Of a DNA stretch of 64,000 nt, positions 57,882-64,000 are shown one piece after another. Positions within the stretch are counted from its first letter, which is position 1. The number at the start of each line of letters is the position of its first letter. A program made the translations under genes and the position numbers. This DNA is from Thiodiazotropha sp037384425 (GTDB taxonomy: Bacteria; Pseudomonadota; Gammaproteobacteria; Chromatiales; Chromatiaceae). Location of the stretch: NCBI GenBank assembly GCA_037384425.1, contig JARROA010000021.1, positions 94,090-158,089 on the forward strand. Direction: 5' to 3'. The notes under the pieces are model-generated. The model did no database searches. It saw nothing but the letters and a program-made list of their open reading frames with translations, and was not told the origin of the DNA.

Positions 57882-58017
57882 AATCCATCTCACAAACCCG
57901 CATACGGCCGGCACGGCGCCTGCGGGATTATGCACCCTGAACCGGCCGCCCATGCTTCGGGAGTGCACAAAGCCGGGCCTTTCCGGTATGCTTGCCCCTT
58001 TTTTCGAGGGGCCTCCC

Positions 58018-59109
58018 ATGGGTTTCAAGTGCGGTATCGTCGGTTTGCCGAATGTCGGTAAATCGACCCTCTTCAATGCGTTGACCAAAGCCACCATTGC
58101 GGCGGAGAACTATCCGTTCTGTACCATCGATCCCAATGTGGGCGTGGTGCCGTTACCCGACAAGCGCCTCGACGTGCTGGCCGAGATCGTCAAACCGCAA
58201 CGGGTGATTCCCACCACCATGCAGTTCGTCGATATTGCCGGTCTGGTGGCAGGCGCCTCGAAAGGGGAGGGGTTGGGCAACAAGTTCCTCGCCAATATCC
58301 GGGAGACCGACGCCATCGCCCAGGTGGTGCGCTGCTTCGACAGCGATGACGTGGTGCATGTTGCGGGTCGGGTCGATCCCATCAGCGACGTGGAGGTGAT
58401 CAACACCGAACTGGCGCTGGCCGATCTGGAGTCGGTTGAAAAGGCGCTGACCAAGTCGGAGCGTCAGGTCAAGACCGGAGACAAGAAAGCCCTGGCCAGA
58501 AAGGCGTTGCTGGAGCGGGTGCGGGACCAGCTCAACGACGGCGAACCGGTACGCCGCATGGAACTGAGCGAGGACGAGCGGTTGGAACTGCGCGACCTGT
58601 TTCTGCTCACCATCAAGCCGGTGCTCTACATCGCCAACGTGGCGGAGGACGGCTTCGAGAACAACCCCCACCTGCAGGCGCTGAACGATCTGGCGCGTCA
58701 GGAGGTGGCCGAAGTGGTGCCGGTCTGCGCCGCTATCGAGGCCGAGATCGTCGAGCTGGAGGAGGAGGAGCGCGCTGAGTTCCTGGCCGACATGGGGCTC
58801 GATGAACCGGGTCTGAACAGGGTGGTACGGGCCGGCTACAAGCTGCTCGGTCTGGAGACCTACTTCACTGCCGGTGAGAAGGAGGTGCGGGCCTGGACTA
58901 TCCCCCAGAACGCCACCGCGCCCCAGGCCGCGAGCGTGATCCACACCGATTTCGAACGCGGCTTCATCCGCGCCGAGGTGATCGGCTATGAGGACTTCGT
59001 CGCCTGCAGGGGTGAACAGGGTGCTCGCGAGGCGGGTAAGCTGCGCTCCGAGGGCAAGGAGTACATCGTTAAGGACGGTGACGTCATCCACTTCCGATTC
59101 AACGTCTGA
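58018..59109 (+). CDS. ychF: Redox-regulated ATPase YchF (Obg family)
   Basis: A 363-residue P-loop ATPase of the Obg family that binds ribosomes and affects the oxidative-stress response. It begins MGFKCGIVGLPNVGKSTLFN (G1), with FVDIAGLVAGASKGEGLGN (G3), YIANVAED (changed G4 giving ATP preference) and a C-terminal TGS domain (AWTIPQNATAPQAASVIHTD to VIHFRFNV). The ATG at 58018 gives the standard length; an upstream in-frame start would add unlikely residues. Confidence 0.96.
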   Translation: MGFKCGIVGLPNVGKSTLFNALTKATIAAENYPFCTIDPNVGVVPLPDKRLDVLAEIVKPQRVIPTTMQFVDIAGLVAGASKGEGLGNKFLANIRETDAIAQVVRCFDSDDVVHVAGRVDPISDVEVINTELALADLESVEKALTKSERQVKTGDKKALARKALLERVRDQLNDGEPVRRMELSEDERLELRDLFLLTIKPVLYIANVAEDGFENNPHLQALNDLARQEVAEVVPVCAAIEAEIVELEEEERAEFLADMGLDEPGLNRVVRAGYKLLGLETYFTAGEKEVRAWTIPQNATAPQAASVIHTDFERGFIRAEVIGYEDFVACRGEQGAREAGKLRSEGKEYIVKDGDVIHFRFNV

Positions 59110-59163
59110 TATTGACACTGTCGGAAGGCGACAGTATATTGCCCGCCCTTCATATTCGCTTTT

Positions 59164-59240
59164 GGCAAGGTAGCTCAGTTGGTTAGAGCACAGCACTCAT
59201 AATGCTGGGGTCGGCAGTTCGAATCTGCCCCTTGCTACCA
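59164..59240 (+). tRNA. tRNA-Met (CAT), elongator type
   Basis: A 77-nucleotide cloverleaf with encoded CCA: acceptor GGCAAGG/CCTTGCT, D-arm TAGCTCAGTTGGTTAGAGCA, anticodon loop CTCATAA (anticodon 59198-59200), T-arm GGCAGTTCGAATCTGCC. The first acceptor pair is G-U/G-T like, and the sequence resembles E. coli metT rather than the initiator tRNA, which has a C-A mismatch at that position and three G-C pairs under the anticodon loop. Confidence 0.96.
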
Positions 59241-60175
59241 AATAAAAAAGGCCTGACGACTGTCAGGCCTTTTGCATTTGGGGATTGATCCGATTCAACG
59301 TTTGGCTGGCTGCGCCGCATCTGTGCCAGGCGATCGGAAAACTCCCTCACATTGCTCTCCAGCAGATCGACGATGTCCAGTTTGGTGTGGCGCTCCAGCA
59401 TCAGCTGGTTGCGCTGCTCGTGGAGCGCACGCAGTTCACGCTGCTGCAGGGCATGTCTGAAATCGATCACACCGGGCAGTCCAACTTTGCGCTGGTGTTG
59501 CAGCTGGGCATGGCGGGTGAGAATCTGCAGCTCCAGATCGCTCAGGGTCTGATCCTGAATCGCGATCAGCTCCAGCTGTTCGTCCCACAGGGTATACAGG
59601 TTGTCGACACCCTCTTCGATCCATCCGTTGATGTCATTCAGATGATCCATCCGCAGCTGCTGCATGACACGTATCGATTCGGGCATGCTGATCAGGTGAT
59701 CGTAGACCTCGAGCCAGCTCTCCTCACGTGAATTGAACAGTTTGTCCATGTAGTGCAGCAGCAGGCTCACGGAGCGGCTGTAGTCGTAGTCCTGGAAGCG
59801 CTGACTCACCGATCCCAGGATATCGGCGAAATTGACAGCGGTGCCGGCAAAGGCGCGGTCGTTTTCCACCTGCAGGCCTTTGGCGTAGATGTCCGTCAGC
59901 CGGTTGAGCATGCGCAGGTAGCCGTCCTCACGCAGCTGGCTCTTGCCTGAGCGCAACAGCTGCGAGATGTCCATCAGCATCTCCTGCAACAGCGCGATAT
60001 CGGTCTTCTCGCTCTGCTCCGTCAGCGACGTTTCGACAAAATCGAAATACTGCTGGATGATCGGACAGACCTCCTCCTGTCCCATCACCGGCAGGTGGTC
60101 GACACCCTGCAGCCGGAAAGCGGCGATCCCCTGACCGGGGTGGGATGTCTCTTTTTCGATGCTAGGTGTGTTCAT
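59183..60175 (-). CDS. Hypothetical helical protein whose frame runs antisense into tRNA-Met
   Basis: An ATG at 60175 opens 330 codons. The protein is almost wholly helical and charged with coiled-coil-like stretches (EQLELIAIQDQTLSDLELQI, RHALQQRELRALHEQRNQLM) and no membrane segment; no family was recognised. The frame has no stop before the terminator (59247-59273) or the tRNA, so its last 23 or so residues come from antisense tRNA. The true protein likely ended near residue 305 originally, or the 3' end was lost when the tRNA-terminator segment came to lie here. Confidence 0.6.
   Translation of the reverse strand: MNTPSIEKETSHPGQGIAAFRLQGVDHLPVMGQEEVCPIIQQYFDFVETSLTEQSEKTDIALLQEMLMDISQLLRSGKSQLREDGYLRMLNRLTDIYAKGLQVENDRAFAGTAVNFADILGSVSQRFQDYDYSRSVSLLLHYMDKLFNSREESWLEVYDHLISMPESIRVMQQLRMDHLNDINGWIEEGVDNLYTLWDEQLELIAIQDQTLSDLELQILTRHAQLQHQRKVGLPGVIDFRHALQQRELRALHEQRNQLMLERHTKLDIVDLLESNVREFSDRLAQMRRSQPNVESDQSPNAKGLTVVRPFLFGSKGQIRTADPSIMSAVL
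59247..59273. terminator. Terminator after tRNA-Met
   Basis: AAAGGCCTGAC (59247-59257), a 4-base loop, GTCAGGCCTTTT (59262-59273), then GCATTT. Because both flanks have A- and T-runs it can act in both directions, serving the tRNA and the leftward hypothetical gene. Confidence 0.85.
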
Positions 60176-60372
60176 GGTGCGGTGGTCTTCCGAAGCGGAG
60201 ACGGGAATACCTCAATTATATTAACAATTACTAATACAATAAAGCGCTATTTTGTCACCCGGACAGGTTTACTTCGCGTATTTCCCTCACCCTATCGGCG
60301 GTTATTCCGTTATCTTGAACTTGGATGCCTGAAATCGGCTTTCTAAGTCGTTGAATTAAAGTTGTAAGTTAC

Positions 60373-61683
60373 ATGCGTTTTCTGTCCGCAAAAGAGATTC
60401 TGGGCCTGACGGCACTCCTGCTGGCACCGCTGACGGTGATGGCAGGGGAGGGTGAGATGAACGGCGCCGACACGGCCTGGATCATGACCTCAACCGCCCT
60501 GGTCCTGTTCATGACGCTCCCGGGCCTGGCCATGTTCTATGGAGGTCTGGTCCGGACCAAAAATGTGCTGTCGGTACTGATGCAGTGCTTCGCTATAGCC
60601 GGCATGGCCTCTATCCTCTGGCTGGTGGTGGGCTACAGCCTGGCATTCGGCGAGGGCAACGCCTGGATTGGTGATTTCAGCCGGGTGCTGATGGCCGGCG
60701 TGGGCCGGGAGACGCTCTCGGGCAGCATTCCCGAATCGATCTTCATGCTGTTTCAGATGACCTTCGCCATCATCACCCCGGCCCTCATCGTCGGCGGATT
60801 TGCCGAGCGCATGCGGTTCTCCGCCATGCTGCTGTTCAGCGCCCTGTGGCTGTTGGTGGTCTATGTGCCGGTGACCCATTGGGTCTGGGGCGGCGGCTGG
60901 CTGGGCGAGATGGGCCTGTATGACTTCGCCGGCGGTACCGTGGTCCACATCACCGCCGGTGTGGCGGCCCTGGTGGCGGCTATGGTCATGGGTCCACGGC
61001 ACGGTTTCGGCACTGCCTCGTTGATGCCTCACAACATGACCATGACCATCGCTGGCGCGGGCATGCTCTGGGTCGGTTGGTTCGGCTTCAACGGCGGTAG
61101 CGCGCTGGCCTCCGACGGCAACGCCGCGATGGCGATGCTGGTGACCCATATTTCGGCGGCCACCGGCGCCATGACCTGGCTGGTGCGGGAGTGGATCAAG
61201 TTCGGCAAACCCAGCGCCTTGGGTGCGGTGACCGGTATGGTGGCGGGTCTGGGTACCATCACTCCGGCCTCGGGCTTCGTCGGTCCCGGCGGTGCCCTGG
61301 TGATCGGCCTGCTGGCCGGTATCATCTGTTTCTCGGCCACCAACTACCTGAAACAGGTGTTGAAGATCGACGACTCCCTGGACGTGTTTCCGGTACACGG
61401 CGTGGGCGGCATGCTCGGTACCTTGCTGGCCGGTATCTTCTCAGCCACCTCCCTGGGGGTCTTCTCCGGTTACGGTTTCGCAGACGGGATCACCAGCATC
61501 GGTGGGCAGCTCATGGTGCAGTTCATCGGCGTGATCGCGACCGTGGTCTTCACCGGGGTGGCCACATTCGTCCTGCTGAAAGTGGTGGACAGCCTGATCG
61601 GACTGCGCGTGAGTCGGGATCAGGAGATCGAAGGTCTCGACATCGTGCTCCACGAGGAGCGCGGTTACAACGAGATCGGCTGA
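60373..61683 (+). CDS. amtB: Ammonium transporter Amt
   Basis: A 436-residue ammonium channel with an N-terminal signal peptide (ILGLTALLLAPLTVMA) and eleven membrane helices. The paired pore histidines are in PVTHWVWGGGW (first) and VFPVHGVGGMLG (second); FAGGTVVHITAGVAALVAAM matches the Amt signature. A glnK gene, the usual regulator, is not adjacent. A GC-rich hairpin follows. Confidence 0.96.
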   Translation: MRFLSAKEILGLTALLLAPLTVMAGEGEMNGADTAWIMTSTALVLFMTLPGLAMFYGGLVRTKNVLSVLMQCFAIAGMASILWLVVGYSLAFGEGNAWIGDFSRVLMAGVGRETLSGSIPESIFMLFQMTFAIITPALIVGGFAERMRFSAMLLFSALWLLVVYVPVTHWVWGGGWLGEMGLYDFAGGTVVHITAGVAALVAAMVMGPRHGFGTASLMPHNMTMTIAGAGMLWVGWFGFNGGSALASDGNAAMAMLVTHISAATGAMTWLVREWIKFGKPSALGAVTGMVAGLGTITPASGFVGPGGALVIGLLAGIICFSATNYLKQVLKIDDSLDVFPVHGVGGMLGTLLAGIFSATSLGVFSGYGFADGITSIGGQLMVQFIGVIATVVFTGVATFVLLKVVDSLIGLRVSRDQEIEGLDIVLHEERGYNEIG

Positions 61684-61691
61684 TTCGGATT

Positions 61692-61713
61692 GGGGACGGC
61701 CGTGGCCGTCCCC
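61692..61713. terminator. GC-rich hairpin between convergent amtB and queD
   Basis: GGGGACGGCC (61692-61701) pairs exactly with GGCCGTCCCC (61704-61713) across a 2-base turn. No T-run follows on either strand, so it may act as an mRNA-stabilising or weak terminating structure. Confidence 0.55.
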
Positions 61714-61722
61714 GCTCCCCGA

Positions 61723-62127
61723 TCAGGCGCGGCGATAGCTGGCCAGCGCGCTGTCGGTCTCGTAGATGGCCACCTCGACCACCGGAAAGCCGCCGGCGGC
61801 GACCCGGTCGAAAATCAGCTTGGCGATATTCTCCGCCGTCGGATTGGTCGGCATCACATAGACCCGCTCGCCGGCGGCCTGCAGCCCCGGCAGCACCGGG
61901 TCGGCCTCGTGTAGCAGCATGTTGTGGTCGAGGGTCTGGCCGATCCACTCCTTGACGAAGTCCCCGATATCCTTGAAGTCACAGACCATCCCCAGTTCAT
62001 CGAGACGCTCGGACTCGAGGCGGATCACCGCCGTCGCGTTGTGGCCGTGCAGATGCCGGCACTTTCCCTGATGGTTGAGCAGACGGTGGCCGTAACAGAA
62101 ATGGACTTCTTTGCTGACGCTGTACAT
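61723..62127 (-). CDS. queD: 6-carboxy-tetrahydropterin synthase (QueD family)
   Basis: A 134-residue zinc enzyme in the preQ0/queuosine pathway. Zinc ligands are in EVHFCYGHRL and CRHLHGHNATAV; the catalytic cysteine is C23 in GKCRHLHGH. Later motifs are MVCDFKDIGDFVKEWI, LDHNMLL and PTNPTAENIAKLIF, with the final YETDSALASY glutamate. It is monocistronic, without queE or queC nearby. Confidence 0.93.
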   Translation of the reverse strand: MYSVSKEVHFCYGHRLLNHQGKCRHLHGHNATAVIRLESERLDELGMVCDFKDIGDFVKEWIGQTLDHNMLLHEADPVLPGLQAAGERVYVMPTNPTAENIAKLIFDRVAAGGFPVVEVAIYETDSALASYRRA

Positions 62128-62280
62128 GGTGAAGGGGGGGCTGATTTAGGCAGGCACAGAGTATAAGGGCTCACTCGCCCGCTCGCCAGCGCCGGAGCTG
62201 CTTTCGGTAGAAGACGGGACCCGATTACCCTCCAACTCAGTCATGGGATGAAGCGCGTAGTGGTCGTGGAAGTTGCTGAC

Positions 62281-62470
62281 AAGTTTTGAGTTTTTAGTGT
62301 TGAGTTTTGAGTTGTCTGAGCCTCACTTGCCATTGGTCTGGCGACTTGCCGCGCCTTGCGGCCGACCCGCGCCAGTGATGCGTTGAATGCGGTTTTGCCA
62401 GGCATATGTTCAGTAAGGGATCGTGAGCGAAGCGAACCCATTCACTCAAAACTCAACACTAAAACTTAAG
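62281..62470. repeat. Inverted-repeat element related to the one between bioC and bioD
   Basis: The left end AAGTTTTGAGTTTTTAGTGT then TGAGTTTTGAG (62281-62311) and the right end CTCAAAACTCAACACTAAAA then CTTAAG (62445-62470) share a 20-base exact inverted match. The interior includes GTGAGCGAAGCGAACCC, resembling GTGAGCACAGCGAACAC of the copy at 43131. It accounts for most of the otherwise gene-free 62128-62547 gap. Confidence 0.65.
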
Positions 62471-62547
62471 TTTCTTATTGTGGGGGTTGGGTAAAGGAAT
62501 GCATTGATCAGTCGATACCCTTTGAGAGAACTCTACCGGAAACCCGC

Positions 62548-63015
62548 ATGGTTGAAGAGAGCAATTTCATTGAAACCGCGCGCGAGGCGATCGACCAATT
62601 GAAGCGCCTGACGCATGACTTCCCCCGTCTCTCCACGCGCCATGTCAAAGTCGCCATCGAAACCTGGAATGAGGAGATGTTCCAGAAAGGTGAAATCGTC
62701 TGGCTCGAAAAGCAGCGAAAGAAAATGGAGCGGGACGCTCTGGCGGCGCGTGCGGTGGAACTGATCGAGACCCACCATACCGACGACGTCCTCGATATGC
62801 TGATCGCCGAGTTCGATCAGGAGATCGATTTCTACGGCCTGCTCGATCTCTGCGGGCGTGAAAAGTATATCGACGCCTTGCGCCGCGAGGCGAACGAGCT
62901 GAAAGCCAACTCCATCTCCCCCGAACAGACGGCCGATCTCTGGAACATGGCCAACAAGCCCGCCATCGGCGGCGAACGCTGGAATGCCAAGGCCGTCTCC
63001 GTCCTCATGGGCTGA
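62548..63015 (+). CDS. Hypothetical cytoplasmic helical protein
   Basis: A 155-residue protein starting MVEESNFIETAREAIDQLKR with no signal peptide or membrane helix. Charged helices dominate (EEMFQKGEIVWLEKQRKKME), followed by LIAEFDQEIDFYGLLDLCG and a C-terminal segment WNMANKPAIGGERWNAKAVS that looks conserved by its composition. No family was recognised. It converges with the phosphopantetheinyl transferase gene, with zero bases between the two stops. Confidence 0.7.
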   Translation: MVEESNFIETAREAIDQLKRLTHDFPRLSTRHVKVAIETWNEEMFQKGEIVWLEKQRKKMERDALAARAVELIETHHTDDVLDMLIAEFDQEIDFYGLLDLCGREKYIDALRREANELKANSISPEQTADLWNMANKPAIGGERWNAKAVSVLMG

Positions 63016-63660
63016 TCACACCCTGAGCAGGTGGCAGGCGGTCAGCAGATGATTTGAGCCGATGACGAATCGCCCCTCGAAGCGAAAGGCGGGGAAGCTG
63101 ATGCTACTGCTCGGCGTCGGTGTGAACGTATAGCGCTGTCGCGCCAGATCGAGCGTCAACGCTACGCTCTGAAAACCAAAAAAGCGCTTCACCAGCGGGT
63201 AGTAGCATTTGTAGAGACTCTCTTTGGCGCTGAATATCAGGCGTTCCGGGTGGACCCCAGGGTTGGCGGCAACGAAGCGGGCCTCCTCCTCGGTGTTGAT
63301 GTAGCGATCGACGCCCTTGGGTAGCGGCTCCAGGGGTTCGACGTCGATTCCCAGCCCCGCCAGTCGATCCTCCCGCGCGCAGACAGCGACACAGAGATCG
63401 CGACAGTGGGTGATGCTGCCCAGATAGCCTGACGGCCAGATCGGTTCCCGGCGCTCGCCTCGCAGCAGCGGAAGTTCGGGGGCTTGCAGTTTGATCAGCG
63501 CCGCATGGGCGGCATGGCGTCCGGCCCGAAATTCCCGTTGCCGTTTCTCGATGGCGCCGTCGATGAGCGCCTCCTCGGCGTCCCGCAATGGCGTGTGCCA
63601 CATCGGCTCATCGGCGACGACCAGGGCGACATCGGGCGGGAACAGGTGCTGCAGGTCCAT
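63016..63660 (-). CDS. 4'-phosphopantetheinyl transferase, EntD/Sfp type
   Basis: A 214-residue enzyme that activates carrier proteins with phosphopantetheine from CoA. Mg-binding motifs are LAGLGIDVEPLEPLP (about 101-115) and IFSAKESLYKCYYPLVKRFF (about 141-160); YLGSITHCRDLCVAV is the CoA-binding motif. The EntD class (rather than AcpS) suggests a secondary-metabolite or polyunsaturated-lipid carrier protein as substrate, but no such gene is in the window. Confidence 0.92.
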   Translation of the reverse strand: MDLQHLFPPDVALVVADEPMWHTPLRDAEEALIDGAIEKRQREFRAGRHAAHAALIKLQAPELPLLRGERREPIWPSGYLGSITHCRDLCVAVCAREDRLAGLGIDVEPLEPLPKGVDRYINTEEEARFVAANPGVHPERLIFSAKESLYKCYYPLVKRFFGFQSVALTLDLARQRYTFTPTPSSSISFPAFRFEGRFVIGSNHLLTACHLLRV

Positions 63661-63765
63661 GGCATCCAGAATTCAAGAGAGATGGCCATTCTAACATTGG
63701 CCGCCCATCCGGTTGCTGCAAAATCTCCCCTTGACCAACACCGCAGCTAACGGCATGCTTGAGCC

Positions 63766-63867
63766 ATGAACGCAATTCACTTCAACTGGACCTCCCTCAT
63801 GCGCCGCCGCGTACCGGCATGGAAGCGCATGCGTCTGTCTGCGTCCGGGGGGTTGATGAAGAACTGA
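63766..63867 (+). CDS. 33-residue basic small frame before a terminator
   Basis: ATG at 63766 opens MNAIHFNWTSLMRRRVPAWK, then RMRLSASGGLMKN and a TGA at 63865-63867. It is rich in Arg/Lys with two Trp. A strong terminator begins 25 bases after the stop, and an EamA transporter gene starts beyond. It could be a leader peptide or a small protein, but the ribosome site is weak. Confidence 0.35.
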   Translation: MNAIHFNWTSLMRRRVPAWKRMRLSASGGLMKN

Positions 63868-63891
63868 TCGTTCACTGAATTGGGAACCCTT

Positions 63892-63927
63892 AAAGGCCGC
63901 AGATGGCAACATCTGCGGCCTTTTTGT
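63892..63927 (+). terminator. Rho-independent terminator before the EamA gene
   Basis: AAAGGCCGCAGATG (63892-63905), GCAA tetraloop, CATCTGCGGCCTTT (63910-63923), then TTGTTTTTTT. A 14-base perfect stem. It lies 30 bases before the ATG of the next gene. Confidence 0.9.
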
Positions 63928-63957
63928 TTTTTTGGTCTTTGAGAGGGAGAAAATGTC

Positions 63958-64000
63958 ATGTCGATACCAGCCGCCTACATCGGGGTCGTGCTGATCTGGG
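63958..64000 (+). CDS. EamA/DMT-family transporter, first codons (cut by window edge)
   Basis: ATG at 63958 behind GAGAGGGAGAAA opens MSIPAAYIGVVLIW, running off the right edge. A start of this kind (PAAYxGVxLIW) is typical of the first helix of drug/metabolite transporter EamA proteins. Only 14 residues are visible. Confidence 0.6.
   Translation, partial: MSIPAAYIGVVLIW

Noticed and set aside
60176..60372. Sigma-54 promoter before amtB
   Set aside because: Expected by analogy with nitrogen control, but no GG-N10-GC pair with the right flanks was found.
1..64000. CRISPR arrays, rRNA operons, full insertion sequences
   Set aside because: No regularly spaced direct repeats, rRNA-like sequence or transposase frame was seen in any part.

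Overview
The window looks like chromosomal DNA of a free-living or host-associated gammaproteobacterium. Gene content and order point that way: rpoZ-spoT, ftsY-ftsE-ftsX-rpoH, the complete bioB-F-H-C-D operon facing comF, ubiC-ubiA, and an exeA/gspB-type pair. Coding DNA is GC-rich and dense. A PEP-CTERM protein, a host-attachment-family protein, many intergenic palindromic repeats and a CadC-type regulator would fit an environmental or symbiotic lineage related to Chromatiales. The exact taxon is inference only; no marker here fixes it.

Left third (1-20 kb): a partial ion channel, a host-attachment-family protein, a MacA-MacB type ABC efflux operon, an SLC13/DASS transporter with regulatory RCK domains, and a CadC-like membrane one-component regulator divergent from a small secreted protein. 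An MFS transporter follows, then the stringent-response block rpoZ-spoT-(DUF4124)-ridA. From about 17 to 20.3 kb lies a looser, AT-richer accessory stretch of small envelope proteins. It includes a DUF2846 lipoprotein gene broken by one in-frame TAG, and an orphan terminator that may end an unannotated RNA.

Middle (20-44 kb): a stand-alone EF-G, an enoyl-CoA hydratase, YjbQ, recG, a beta-helix lipoprotein, ubiC-ubiA, an isolated holin/M15 endolysin pair without other phage genes, a thioredoxin-fold DUF255 protein carrying a DsbD-N-like tail, a Sel1 protein, the GspA-GspB pair, an HDOD protein, comF and the biotin operon. A BirA-type operator sits between comF and bioB, and its right half overlaps a consensus -35 box.

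Right third (44-64 kb): a PEP-CTERM protein behind a textbook sigma-54 promoter; rpoH behind a CIRCE element embedded in its promoter; ftsY-E-X; two M16 proteases (one active, one lacking the zinc motif); rsmD, coaD, a ferredoxin, and a gamma-glutamyltransferase whose signal-peptide codons contain an intrinsic terminator. Then come an Lpp-like lipoprotein convergent with an L,D-transpeptidase, a ParA-like ATPase with an atypical P-loop next to a STAS protein, ychF, tRNA-Met, amtB, queD, a phosphopantetheinyl transferase and the first codons of an EamA transporter.

No CRISPR array, rRNA, complete insertion sequence or integrated prophage was seen. The most informative signals are regulatory: CIRCE-rpoH, BirA-bioB/comF, sigma-54-PEP-CTERM and the terminator inside ggt. 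The structural oddities are the nonsense-interrupted DUF2846 gene, the orphan lysis pair, a protein-coding frame running antisense into tRNA-Met, and several palindromic repeat families.
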